A stretch of DNA of 64,000 bases, taken from NCBI GenBank assembly GCA_035943635.1, contig DASZBX010000043.1:13847-77846 (forward strand), in the 5' to 3' direction. Source of the DNA: DASZBX01 sp035943635. Lineage in GTDB: Bacteria; Actinomycetota; Actinomycetes; Streptomycetales; Catenulisporaceae. Positions 8,013 through 16,979 of the stretch are shown one piece after another. The position numbers were made by a program, and so were the translations under genes. Numbering within the stretch: position 1 is the stretch's first letter; the number at the start of each line of letters is the position of its first letter. A model generated the notes under the pieces. The model was not told where the DNA came from. It ran no database searches and saw only the letters and a program-made list of their open reading frames with translations.

Positions 8013-8410
8013 TTGGTGTGAACACCTTCCGCGACTAGCCCACCACGACAACCGACAGGTGGCCCGGTCGCGCCTTGACGGTTCGATAAAACTCGCTGCG
8101 TCACGCTGTGATTACTTTCGGTGACGCGCTTTACCGATCTTAACCGCCTTGTCGCCCGCGATCCATGACCTAACCGGGTACTTCCCGGCGAGTTGCCCGG
8201 CGGAAACGATTGTTACCCCACCCGTGTTACCCGCCGAGCGGGCCGCGGGCCGGTCGCGTGGTCTGTTCGGCCGGGCGGAGCGGCGGCGCCGGGCCGCGGC
8301 CGGGCCGGTGGCAGGGGTGCGTCGGTAGACTCGTCCGGCGCGGGTCCGGACGGCTGATCGCGGGCGCGCGGACCAGAGCCGGGGCGGACCGGGAGGGGGT
8401 GGCGCGGACG
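8013..8410. other. divergent regulatory region of mreB and the AfsR-like gene
   Basis: 398 bases without a supported gene. The part next to mreB (8085-8160) is the least GC-rich and is the likely mreB promoter. It contains a perfect inverted repeat, GCGTCAC (8098-8104) and GTGACGC (8121-8127), a candidate operator. The part next to 8411 is very GC-rich and holds a Shine-Dalgarno-like AGGGGG (8394-8399). No clear sigma-70 -35/-10 pair could be assigned. Confidence 0.4.
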
Positions 8411-11400
8411 GTGGCGGACGAGATGGTCGGGACGGGTTCCGGGGCGCTGCCCGGAGCGGAGTCCGGCCTGCGGGTCGGGATCCTCGGCGGCGTTCGGGCC
8501 TGGGCGGCCGGGGGCGATCCGGTCGCGCTCGGCGGGTCCGGGCGGCGGGCCGCGCTGGCCCTGTTGGCGTTGGACGCCGGGCGGGTCGTCTCGGCGGCGC
8601 GGTTGGTCGACGGGCTGTACGGCGCGCATCCGCCGGCCGGGGTGGCCAACGCGGTGCAGTCCCAGATCTCCCGGTTGCGCGCCGCGCTGCGCGAACCGGG
8701 CGGACCGGATCCGATCGAGCACCGCCCGGCCGGGTACCGTCTGGTGGTCGATCCGGACCGGGTGGACGTGCACCGTTTCACCCGGCTGGCCGCCCAGGGA
8801 CACCAGGCGCTGCGGACCGGCGACCTGGCGAAGGCCGGGCAGACGCTGGAGGATGCGCTGGCGTTGTGGCGCGGCCCCGCGCTGGCGGACGTGCGCGACG
8901 TGCCGTTCGCGCAGGCGCAGGCCGTGCGGCTGGAGGACCTGCGGTTGACCGCCGCCGAGGATCTGGCGCAGGCGCGGATCCGGCTCGGGCGGCGGCGGGA
9001 GGCGATCGCGCAGCTGCGGGAGCTGGTCGCGGCCGAGCCGTTGCGGGAACGCCTGAGCACGCTGCTGGTCCTCGCGCTGCATGCGGACGGGCGGCAGGCC
9101 GAGGCCCTGGCCGCGTTCGGCGAGGCGAGGTCGGCGCTGGCCGAGGCGCTCGGCGCGGATCCCGGGCCGCAGCTGGCCGCGGCGCATCTGGCGGTCCTGC
9201 GCGGGGACGAGGTCCGGATCGGCGGCGACGCGGACACCGCGGACGGTTCCCGGGGCGCGGGCGAGCCCACCATCGAGATCGGCCGGACCGCCCGGCGCGA
9301 CGAGCCGGCCGCGCCCGGGCTGCGCCGGCTCGCCCTGCCCGCGCCGCTGAACGAGCTGATCGGCCGGGCCCCGGACCTGGACCGGATCGGGGTCCTGCTC
9401 CGGCGCGGCCGGCTGCTGACCCTGACCGGGCCGGGCGGCGCCGGCAAGACCCGGATCGCGGTCGAGGCGGCCGGGCGGCACCCGCAGGACAGCTGCTTCG
9501 CCGATCTGTCCGGGCTGACCGAGGGCGAGGACGTGTCCCAGGCGGTGCTCAGCGCGCTCGGGCTGCGCGGCTCGGCGCTGCTCGGCCCGGCCGACGGCCC
9601 GGCGCCACTGGCCCGGCTGGCCAACGCCCTGAGGGACCGGCCGCTGCTGCTGGTGCTGGACAACTGCGAGCACCTGGTCGCCCAGTGCGCGCGGTTCGCC
9701 GCCGACCTGCTGGCCGCGTGCCCGGACCTGCGGGTGCTGGCGACCAGCCGGGAGGCGCTCGGGATCACCGGCGAGGTGGTGTTCTCCCTGCCGCCGCTGC
9801 CCGAGCCGGCCGCGCTGCGGCTGTTCGCCGAGCGGGCCGCGGCGGCCCGGCCGGACTTCGACCCGGGCCGGGACCCGGCCGCGGCCGCGGAGATCTGCGG
9901 CCGGCTGGACGGCCTGCCGCTGGCGATCGAGCTGGCCGCGGCCCGGTTGCGGCTGCTCACCCCGCGGCAGGTGGCCGACCGGCTGGACGACCGGTTCCGG
10001 CTGCTGACCGGCGGCGCCCGGACCGCCCGGCCGCGGCAGCAGACCCTGCGCGCGGTGGTCGACTGGAGCTGGGAGCTGTTGTCCGGGCCGGAACGCGCAG
10101 TGCTGCGGCGGGCCTCGGTGTTCTCCGGCGGGTTCACGCTCGCCGCGGGCGAAGCGGTCTGCGCGGATCCGGCGGCGGGAGCGGGCGGCGATGGCAGTGG
10201 CGGTGACGAGGACGGCTCGCGGGTGGAACGTGCCGACGTGCTCGACCTCCTCGGCTCGCTGGTGGACAAGTCGCTGGTCATGGCCGTGCAGCCGCAGTCC
10301 GCGGCCGAAGACCAGGCCGGCGGCGAGATCCGTTTCCGGATGCTGCAGACGGTCCGCGCGTACGCGGCAGAACGCCTGGCCGAGTCCGGCGAAGCCGCGC
10401 GCATCGACCAATCCCACCTCGATGTCTTCCTGACCCTCGCCGCGCACGCGAACCCGTTGCTGCGCACGGCCGACCAGCTGCACTGGCTGAGCCGACTGGC
10501 CGCCGACCACGACAACCTGCTCGCGGCGCTGCGCCGCTCGGACCCGCGGACCGCCCTGCGCATGATCAGCGAACTGGCCTCGTACTGGCTGTTGCGCGGC
10601 CTGCGGTTCGAGGCCACCCCGCACGCGCGGCGCGTCCTGGCCGCGCTCGGCCCGCAGCCGCTCCCGGGCCTGGCCGAGGAGTACGCCATCTGCGTGGCCC
10701 TGGCGATCCAGTCCGCCGCGAACCGGGCCGAGCTCGCCGACCACATCGCCGCCGCCGAAGGCCTGATGGCCGAGTTCTGGCGCACGCCCCGGCGCAACCC
10801 GGTGCTCACGCTGCTGTGGGCGCCGCTCAGCGGAGTGCGCGAGGACATGGTGCACGTGACGCCGCAGGAGCAGGCGGCGTGGCTGGCCGATCCGTGGCAC
10901 GAGGGCCTGGCGCACATCGGCCAGGGATACGTGCACTGGTACGTGACCGGCGACTGGGCCACGGCCGACCGGGAGTTCACCGAGGCGATCGCGGTGTACC
11001 GGCGGCTCGGCGACCGCTGGGGCTCGATCGTCGCGCTGAGTGAGGCCGCGGCGATCGCCGACACGCTCGGCGACCGGGACCGCTCGCAGGCCCGCACCGC
11101 CGAGGCGCTGCGCCTGGCCGGGGAGCTCGGCGCGACCGAGGACACGGCCGAACTGCTCTGCGGCCGGGCCGAGCGGGCGGTCCGGGTCGGCGAGCTGGCT
11201 GCCGCCGAAGCCGACTGCGAGCGCGCGATCGTGCTGTTCCAGCAGGTCGGGTCGGTGGAGAGCGTGCCGCGGGCCCGGTTGTGCCTGGCCCGGATCGACC
11301 GGCTGCGCGGGGACCTGGCCGCGGCGCGCGAGCAGTGCCTGATCGCGCTGGCCGGTTCCCCGGCCCCGGACTGGTTCGGCGCCACCTGGCTGCGGTACTT

Positions 11401-11827
11401 CGCGATGGTCGAACTGGCCCGGGTCGACCAGGCCGGCGACGATCTGGCGGCGGCCCGCGCGCGGTACCGCGAGGCGTTGCCGCATGACGTGGGCCCGCGC
11501 AATCTGCCCGCGCTGGCGCTCGGCGCCGAGGCGTTGGCCGGGCTCACCCTCGCCGAGGGCGATCCCGAGCAGGCCGCGTATCTGCAGGGGGTCGCGCTCG
11601 CGCTCCGGCACAGCGCCGGGCCGCAGGACGTCGAGCAACGTACGCTGACCGCGGCGATCCGTGCGGCGCTCGGCGGGGACGCCGGGTGCGCGCCGGCTCC
11701 GATGTCGGCGGATCTGTCGGCGGGCCGCTATGAACAGGTGCATGCGCGCGGCGCCGCTTTGCGTCCCGACGAGGCGATCGCCGCGTTGACCGCCGCCGCC
11801 CAGCAGTCGCCTTCGACTCAGCGCTGA
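8411..11827 (+). CDS. AfsR/SARP-type transcriptional activator with NB-ARC and TPR domains
   Basis: About 1138 residues. It has a winged-helix DNA-binding domain of the OmpR/SARP type (about 20-110), a bacterial transcriptional activation domain with helical repeats (about 115-265), and an NB-ARC ATPase with Walker A GPGGAGKT (about 338-347) and Walker B LLLVLDNCEHL (about 411-421). The C-terminal half (about 700-1110) is Ala/Leu-rich TPR-like repeats. This is the architecture of AfsR-like regulators of secondary metabolism. The GTG at 8411 is chosen for its AGGGGG ribosome-binding site 11 bases upstream; an ATG at 8423 is the alternative. No biosynthetic cluster is adjacent, although an exporter gene follows 91 bases downstream, so the target is unknown. 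Confidence 0.85.
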   Translation: MADEMVGTGSGALPGAESGLRVGILGGVRAWAAGGDPVALGGSGRRAALALLALDAGRVVSAARLVDGLYGAHPPAGVANAVQSQISRLRAALREPGGPDPIEHRPAGYRLVVDPDRVDVHRFTRLAAQGHQALRTGDLAKAGQTLEDALALWRGPALADVRDVPFAQAQAVRLEDLRLTAAEDLAQARIRLGRRREAIAQLRELVAAEPLRERLSTLLVLALHADGRQAEALAAFGEARSALAEALGADPGPQLAAAHLAVLRGDEVRIGGDADTADGSRGAGEPTIEIGRTARRDEPAAPGLRRLALPAPLNELIGRAPDLDRIGVLLRRGRLLTLTGPGGAGKTRIAVEAAGRHPQDSCFADLSGLTEGEDVSQAVLSALGLRGSALLGPADGPAPLARLANALRDRPLLLVLDNCEHLVAQCARFAADLLAACPDLRVLATSREALGITGEVVFSLPPLPEPAALRLFAERAAAARPDFDPGRDPAAAAEICGRLDGLPLAIELAAARLRLLTPRQVADRLDDRFRLLTGGARTARPRQQTLRAVVDWSWELLSGPERAVLRRASVFSGGFTLAAGEAVCADPAAGAGGDGSGGDEDGSRVERADVLDLLGSLVDKSLVMAVQPQSAAEDQAGGEIRFRMLQTVRAYAAERLAESGEAARIDQSHLDVFLTLAAHANPLLRTADQLHWLSRLAADHDNLLAALRRSDPRTALRMISELASYWLLRGLRFEATPHARRVLAALGPQPLPGLAEEYAICVALAIQSAANRAELADHIAAAEGLMAEFWRTPRRNPVLTLLWAPLSGVREDMVHVTPQEQAAWLADPWHEGLAHIGQGYVHWYVTGDWATADREFTEAIAVYRRLGDRWGSIVALSEAAAIADTLGDRDRSQARTAEALRLAGELGATEDTAELLCGRAERAVRVGELAAAEADCERAIVLFQQVGSVESVPRARLCLARIDRLRGDLAAAREQCLIALAGSPAPDWFGATWLRYFAMVELARVDQAGDDLAAARARYREALPHDVGPRNLPALALGAEALAGLTLAEGDPEQAAYLQGVALALRHSAGPQDVEQRTLTAAIRAALGGDAGCAPAPMSADLSAGRYEQVHARGAALRPDEAIAALTAAAQQSPSTQR

Positions 11828-11918
11828 GCCGCGCAGCTCACGCCGCTCCCCCGGCCGGTCAGCCGTCGGTCAGCGATCGGTACGCGGGCGGTCAGCGTGT
11901 GCGCCGAGGCTGGATGTC

Positions 11919-13577
11919 ATGACGACGAATCCACCAGAGTCCGCGGCATCGGCCCTCGCCCCGCAACTCCCGGCCCTGCGCAAGTGGGGCACGCTGGCCA
12001 TCTGCTCCATCGCCGCGCTCCTGCTCGGCATCGACAACACGGTGCTCAACCTGGCCATCCCGAGCCTGGTCAAGACGATGCAGCCGTCCGCGACCGCGCT
12101 GCTGTGGATCGCCGACGCGTACAGTTTCGCCCTCGGCAGCCTGCTGGTGCTGATGGGGAACATCGGCGACCGGATCGGGCGCAAGCGGCTGCTGCTGATC
12201 GGCGCGACCTGCTTCGGGCTGGCCTCGGTGCTGACCGCGTACTCCGGCAGCCCGGGCATGCTGATCGCGGCCCGGCTGCTGCTGGGCGCGTCCGGGGCGA
12301 CGGTGATGCCGTCCACGGCCTCGCTGATCCGGTCGACGTTCACCGATCCGAAGGAACGCACCCTGATGATCGGCATCTGCGGCGGGATCGGGGCGAGCGG
12401 GTTCGCGCTCGGGCCGGTGATCGGCGGCGCGCTGCTCGACCACTTCTGGTGGGGCTCGGTCTTCCTGATCAACCTGCCGGTGATGCTGCTGATCCTCGGA
12501 TTCGGCCCGTTCCTGCTGGCCGAGTCCCGGCATCCGGCGCCCGGGCGGCTGGACTGGCTGGGCGTGGGCCTGTCCGTGGCCGGGCTGTTCGGCGTGATCT
12601 ACGCGATCCAGACCGGTGCGCATGACGGTTTCACCAGCCCGGGTGTCCGGGTCTCGGCCATCGCCGGCGCGCTCGCGCTGGTGTTGTTCGTGCTGCGGCA
12701 GAACCGGATCGCCGACCCGCTCGTCGACCTTCCACTGCTGCGCAACCGGGCGTTCGCCGGGTCGCTGGGCGCGAACCTGGTGACCATCCTGGCCCTGTCG
12801 GCGTTGTCGCTGGCCTTCTCGCAGTACTTCCAGGACGTGCGCGGCTGGTCGCCGTTGAGCGCCGGGCTGGCCCTGCTGCCCGGCCCGCTCGGCGCGATGA
12901 TCGGCGGGCCGTCCTGCGTATTGGTGATCACCCGGATCGGGCGGGCGAGCACGACCGCGCTGGGCCTGGCGCTGATGGCGGTGAGCATGTTCTGGTTCTC
13001 CCGGATCGGCGTGCACACCGCCTACCTGGTCATGACCCCGGCGGTGCTGCTCAACGGGATCGGGATCGGCCTGGTCTTCGGCACGACGAACGACACGATG
13101 CTGGCCACCGCGCCGAAGGAGCGGGCCGGCGGCGCGGCCGCGATCGGGGAGACGGCGATGGAACTCGGCGGCGGCCTGGGCGTGGCGATCCTGGGCAGCG
13201 TGCTGGCCGCCACGTTCCGGTCCGGGCTGCGGCTGCCGGCCGGGCTGACCCCGACGGTCGCGGCCGCCGCGCACCAGAGCGTGGGCGCGGCGGTGGGCGC
13301 CGGGGCCGGACTGCCCGCGCCGCAGGGCCCCGCGCTGGTGGCCACCGCGCAGCAGGCGTTCACGCACGGCCTCCAGGTCACCACCGCGATCGGCGGCGTC
13401 GTGCTGGTGATCGGCGCGGTCCTGGCGCTCGTCGCGCTGCGCGGGGTCCCGGCTCAGATCGTCGACATCGAGGCGGCCGCGGCGCAGGCCGACGCCGACG
13501 CCGGCCCCGATCCGACGACTGAATCAGGACCCAAAATTCCCGCCCAGCCCGCCATTCATCGAACCCTGCATAACTGA
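11919..13577 (+). CDS. MFS drug exporter, DHA2 (EmrB/QacA) family
   Basis: A 552-residue protein with about 14 predicted membrane helices. It carries the family's early signature LLGIDNTVLNLAIPSL (D and N in helix 1), the loop 2-3 motif GNIGDRIGRKRLLLIG and WIADAYSFALGSLL. Such proteins export cationic drugs, dyes or metabolites in exchange for protons. It follows the AfsR-like regulator by 91 bases on the same strand, so regulation or resistance coupling is possible but not shown. The last 40 residues are a soluble Ala/Asp-rich tail. Confidence 0.88.
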   Translation: MTTNPPESAASALAPQLPALRKWGTLAICSIAALLLGIDNTVLNLAIPSLVKTMQPSATALLWIADAYSFALGSLLVLMGNIGDRIGRKRLLLIGATCFGLASVLTAYSGSPGMLIAARLLLGASGATVMPSTASLIRSTFTDPKERTLMIGICGGIGASGFALGPVIGGALLDHFWWGSVFLINLPVMLLILGFGPFLLAESRHPAPGRLDWLGVGLSVAGLFGVIYAIQTGAHDGFTSPGVRVSAIAGALALVLFVLRQNRIADPLVDLPLLRNRAFAGSLGANLVTILALSALSLAFSQYFQDVRGWSPLSAGLALLPGPLGAMIGGPSCVLVITRIGRASTTALGLALMAVSMFWFSRIGVHTAYLVMTPAVLLNGIGIGLVFGTTNDTMLATAPKERAGGAAAIGETAMELGGGLGVAILGSVLAATFRSGLRLPAGLTPTVAAAAHQSVGAAVGAGAGLPAPQGPALVATAQQAFTHGLQVTTAIGGVVLVIGAVLALVALRGVPAQIVDIEAAAAQADADAGPDPTTESGPKIPAQPAIHRTLHN

Positions 13578-13790
13578 CGCACCACCAATATCCTTGCCCA
13601 CCAACCCGAACTCGCACCTCACGAGGGCGCCCGGGAGCGCTCGCGCGGGCTTATATCAGCATTCAGTCTTGCGGTTGGGGCGCCGCGCGGCTATGCACAT
13701 ACTCAGAGACGACCGGGCCCCGCCGGCAGGTCGCCCGTCAACCCGGCGCCGCCGGCGCCGCCGGATCCCTGAGTCGATCGGGACACAGCC

Positions 13791-14492
13791 ATGCGCAGAT
13801 ACCTCGCCGAGTTCATCGGCACCTTCTTCCTCGTCCTCACCGTCGGATGCACCGTCCTGGGCAACGTCGCCCTCGCTCCCCTGGCCATCGGCTCCTCGCT
13901 GATGGTCATGGTCTACGCCGCCGGCCACATCTCCGGCGCCCACTTCAACCCGGCGGTCACCCTGGCCGTGCTGGTCCGCGGCAAGATCGAGCCGGTCGAC
14001 GCGGCCGCCTACTGGGTGGCCCAGATCGTCGGCGGGGTGCTGGCCGGGCTGACCGCCCGGTACCTGGTGAACCCGGCCAAGGTGACCGCGCTGTCGCCGA
14101 CCGGCCGCGAGGTCGGGGTCACGCTCGTGGCCGAGGCGCTGTACGCCTTCGCGCTGTGCTACGTGGTGCTGAACGTGGCCACCAGCAGGGACCACCCCGA
14201 CAACGGGTTCTACGGCCTGGCGATCGGGTTCACCGTGGTGGTCGGCGCGTTCGCGGTCGGCGGGATCTCCGGCGGCGCGTTCAACCCGGCGGTGGCGTTC
14301 GGCGCGTCGACCATGGGCCTGTTCGCCTGGGCCAAGATCTGGATCTGGCTGCTGGCCGACCTGACTGGCGGGCTGCTCGCGGGCGCGGTGTTCCTGCTGC
14401 TCAACCCGCAGGAGCGCGAGGCCCGGCCGGTCGGCGCCGAGGAGATCACGCCGATGCCCCCGGCGCCCGCGGGCGAGACCGTCCCGGCGTGA
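13791..14492 (+). CDS. MIP-family aquaporin-like channel
   Basis: A 233-residue channel with six membrane helices and the two half-helix motifs of the family: HFNPAVT (NPA at 53-55) and AFNPAVAF (NPA at 165-167). In canonical aquaporins the second NPA is followed by the selectivity-filter arginine; here valine follows, so the pore filter should differ. The likely substrate (water, small solute or gas) cannot be inferred. The ATG lies in a favourable family start (MRRYLAEFIGTF). A strong hairpin terminator follows the gene at 14524-14556. Confidence 0.85.
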   Translation: MRRYLAEFIGTFFLVLTVGCTVLGNVALAPLAIGSSLMVMVYAAGHISGAHFNPAVTLAVLVRGKIEPVDAAAYWVAQIVGGVLAGLTARYLVNPAKVTALSPTGREVGVTLVAEALYAFALCYVVLNVATSRDHPDNGFYGLAIGFTVVVGAFAVGGISGGAFNPAVAFGASTMGLFAWAKIWIWLLADLTGGLLAGAVFLLLNPQEREARPVGAEEITPMPPAPAGETVPA

Positions 14493-14523
14493 TTGCGGCA
14501 TGATCCCGGTGTGAAAAACAGAG

Positions 14524-14556
14524 CACCCGGGCGCCGCTGCTGGCGGCGCCCGGGTG
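14524..14556 (+). terminator. strong hairpin terminator after the aquaporin-like gene
   Basis: A perfect 14-base-pair stem (14524-14537 with 14543-14556, core CCCGGGCGCCGC) closes a five-base loop. There is no clear U-run, as is common in actinobacteria. The hairpin lies 31 bases past the stop and between convergent genes, so it may also serve the lipoprotein gene on the minus strand. Confidence 0.75.
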
Positions 14557-14720
14557 GTCTCCGGGCGGCTCGGCCCGTGCTCCCCCGCCGAGTCCGCCCG
14601 ATCCGTCCGGCGGCGGCGCGAGAGAGAGACAGCGCCGCGCCGCCACCGGACCAGGCTCTGCGTACCCTTACCTGACGGACTCCCCTTCGCCCGGCAGGAC
14701 ACGCAGGGCCTAGCTCATGG

Positions 14721-15671
14721 TCAGCTGTACAGACCGGGCGTGCTGAAGAACGAGTTCAGGGCGTTCGTGTCGCTGTGCGCCTCGGCCTGCTGGGCGGGGG
14801 TGTCCATCGCGTCCGGCAGGGCGGCCAGCTGGGTCAGGTGCCCGGCCTGGGTGGAGAAGCCGCTGGATCCGGGCGCGCCGGAATTCGCCGCGTTGTTCAG
14901 CAGGGCCGCGGCCTCGCCCCAGTAGTAGCCCTGGTTCGCCGAGATCGCGCTCGCCCCGGCCTTCCACAGCTGCTGCGCCTCGTAGAACTCGGCCGCGGCC
15001 TGGGCCGAACCGCCGCCGGAGGACCCGCCGCTCAGCGCGGTCAACGCCGGCGGGACGCACAGGGTCGTCTGGAACGGCACCTGCGCGGAGTGGGTCTCGT
15101 TGGGCGGGGTCACCAGCAGGTCGGGCGTCGACCCGCACGAGGGCCCGCTGCCGCCGGCCGCCGCGTACGAGGTGACCGCGTAGAGCACCGCGGCGGCCGT
15201 ACCGCCGGGCTGCAGGGTGATCGTCGACCCGGCGGACCCGGCCCGCGAGGCCTGGTAGATCTGGTTGCCGCCGCCGTCGAGCGCGGCCACCCCCGGCCAG
15301 CCGAGCACCGTGCACGCCGCCGCGCTGGAGTTCTTCAGCACCAGCGGCCGGGCCAGCGAGCCGCTCGCCCCGTTCGGGAACGGCGTGCCCAGGCTCAGCG
15401 ACAGCTCGCCGAGCGTGCACGCGCTCGTCCCGCCCGCGCCCGCCCCGCCGGCCGCGGTGGTCGGCGCCGAGCCCGCCCCCGAGTCCGCCCCGGACGCGGT
15501 CACCGCCGCCGTGGCCGACCCGCTCGCCGCGCCGCCCGCCCCCGCTCCCCCGCCGCTCGTCGCGGTGGACTGCCCGGAGCTCGACATGCAGCCGGACAGA
15601 CTCACCACCAACCCGGCGGAGACCAACGCCAGAGGCGCCGTGCCACGCAGGACCACGATCCGCTTGAACAT
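14721..15671 (-). CDS. DUF4232 lipoprotein
   Basis: A 316-residue exported lipoprotein. The signal sequence begins MFKRIVVLRGTAPL and ends with lipobox LSGC at about residues 25-28, followed by a Ser/Gly/Ala-rich linker (about 30-85). A DUF4232 domain (about 90-225) holds four spaced cysteines and CTVLGWPGVAALD. A second, helical region at about 230-316 (QAAAEFYEAQQLWKAGASAI) has no assignment I recognise. The ATG at 15671 is preferred over upstream starts because GGGAG lies just upstream and the signal peptide then begins correctly. Function is unknown; it is probably anchored on the outer face of the cell membrane. Confidence 0.75.
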   Translation of the reverse strand: MFKRIVVLRGTAPLALVSAGLVVSLSGCMSSSGQSTATSGGGAGAGGAASGSATAAVTASGADSGAGSAPTTAAGGAGAGGTSACTLGELSLSLGTPFPNGASGSLARPLVLKNSSAAACTVLGWPGVAALDGGGNQIYQASRAGSAGSTITLQPGGTAAAVLYAVTSYAAAGGSGPSCGSTPDLLVTPPNETHSAQVPFQTTLCVPPALTALSGGSSGGGSAQAAAEFYEAQQLWKAGASAISANQGYYWGEAAALLNNAANSGAPGSSGFSTQAGHLTQLAALPDAMDTPAQQAEAHSDTNALNSFFSTPGLYS

Positions 15672-15932
15672 CGCTGATCTCCCTCGCTTGTGCAGTCGTT
15701 TGACTGTAGGAGAGCGCGACCCCGCGAACACCAACAACTATGGGAAGATTCTTGCGGGAATCTTCTGCCGGTACCGGCCCGGGCACGGTCGGTCACCCCG
15801 GGAACGGACGAAGGCGCCTTATCCGCTGGATACCGGCGCGCAGGAGCCGCGCGGCGTCGTCTGCGTGACGTACTGCCCGGCTCGTACGGCCGTGCGAGGC
15901 AGGCGATCGGTCGACCTTCGAGCACAGACCCG

Positions 15933-16364
15933 CTACACGAACTCGGGGAAGAACAGCTTGATCTCGCGGGCGGCCGAGACCGGGGAGTCGGAGCCGTGCA
16001 CCAGGTTCTGCACCACGGTCGTGCCGATGTCGGTGGCCAGGTCGCCGCGGATGGTACCGGGGGCGGCCTTGACCGGGTCGGTGGCGCCGGACAGGGTGCG
16101 GAAGGCCTCGATGCAGCGGTGGCCCTCCACGATCATCGCGACCACCGGGCCGGAGGTCATGAAGGAGACCAGAGGTTCGAAGAACGGCTTGCCCTCGTGC
16201 TCGGCGTAGTGCTCCTCGACCAGTTCCCGGGGCAGCGCGCGCAGGTCCAGGGCCACGACCCTGATGCCCTTGCGCTCGATCCGCTCGATGATCGTGCCGA
16301 TCAGGGCGCGCTTGACGCCGTCCGGCTTCACCAACACCAGCGAACGTTCGACGGGGGTCGCCAC
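15933..16364 (-). CDS. ndk: nucleoside diphosphate kinase
   Basis: A 143-residue NDK that transfers the gamma phosphate of ATP to nucleoside diphosphates. The N-terminus RSLVLVKPDGVKR and the catalytic histidine in NLVHGSDS are intact. Three starts are possible: ATG at 16370, ATG at 16367 and GTG at 16364. The GAGGAG ribosome-binding site abuts the first ATG and is spaced six bases from the GTG, so the GTG is favoured. It lies downstream of folC and the DUF4233 gene, as in Streptomyces, where I recall ndk then being followed directly by mreB. Here the mre genes are about 8 kb away. Confidence 0.93.
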   Translation of the reverse strand: MATPVERSLVLVKPDGVKRALIGTIIERIERKGIRVVALDLRALPRELVEEHYAEHEGKPFFEPLVSFMTSGPVVAMIVEGHRCIEAFRTLSGATDPVKAAPGTIRGDLATDIGTTVVQNLVHGSDSPVSAAREIKLFFPEFV

Positions 16365-16471
16365 CATCATCTCCTCAGCCTTCCGGGGACGTCCACATCG
16401 ACGTCCGCCTCTCCAAGGATGGTATGACCCATCTCACCCCACGTTCACACCAGGGGTGGCCAAACAGGTGT

Positions 16472-16804
16472 TCATTCTGCGGCGAAGGCGCGCATCCGCT
16501 CCTCTTTGATCTTCTCGCCCTTCTGGCCGTAGTGCAGGCCGGCCCACCACAGCGCGGTGAACAAGGCGCCCAGGACGAACATGTCGGCGATCATGAATCC
16601 GGCGGCCAGGAAGCCGATCTGCAGGATCCATCCGGCGGCGTAAGCCCAGCGGTGCTTCATCAGGCCGGACAGCAGCACACAGCCGACGCCCAGGGCGAGG
16701 GCCAGGTACCAGTCGTCCGAGGGGTGCAGCTTCGCGACGGCGAGGCCGAAGAAGAGCGCGATGAACGCCTCGAAGACGAGGATCGCGGCGGCATTCCTGC
16801 GCAT
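16472..16804 (-). CDS. DUF4233 membrane protein
   Basis: A 110-residue protein with four hydrophobic helices (AAAILVFEAFIALFFGLAVA; a stretch with LALALGVGCVLLSGLM; WAYAAGWILQIGFLAAGFM; ALFTALWWAGLHYG) and a charged C-terminus, matching DUF4233. This small membrane protein is conserved next to folC and ndk in actinobacteria. The ATG at 16804 is chosen because GAAAGG lies eight bases upstream and the length then fits the family; the longer frame to 16969 is Arg/Pro-rich and non-homologous. Function is unknown. Confidence 0.8.
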   Translation of the reverse strand: MRRNAAAILVFEAFIALFFGLAVAKLHPSDDWYLALALGVGCVLLSGLMKHRWAYAAGWILQIGFLAAGFMIADMFVLGALFTALWWAGLHYGQKGEKIKEERMRAFAAE

Positions 16805-16979
16805 GGGTCGGGCCTTTCGGACAGCGGTGCGGTTCACGTCCGGCGCAGCGCGTCGGGCGGGGGTCGGTCGGCGGGCGGCCGTACGCGGTCGGCGCCTACC
16901 GGAGCGGCGGACGCGGGCCGGCCGACGCCATCCGGCACCGGCCACCGGCCCGCCGCCCGGCGGCGGCACCCGAGCAGGG

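Noticed and set aside
2823..8021. A 1732-codon open frame on the plus strand across the mre cluster
   Set aside because: It is antisense to PBP2, MreD, MreC and MreB, all of which carry intact family motifs. Long antisense frames are expected at this GC content. The same applies to 46559-51862 plus, 8213-11743 minus and 32140-36798 plus.
13725..13790. CGGCGCCGCCGG-rich stretch before the aquaporin-like gene
   Set aside because: It is simple GC-rich sequence with overlapping self-complementarity and no distinct stem, U-run or conserved element.
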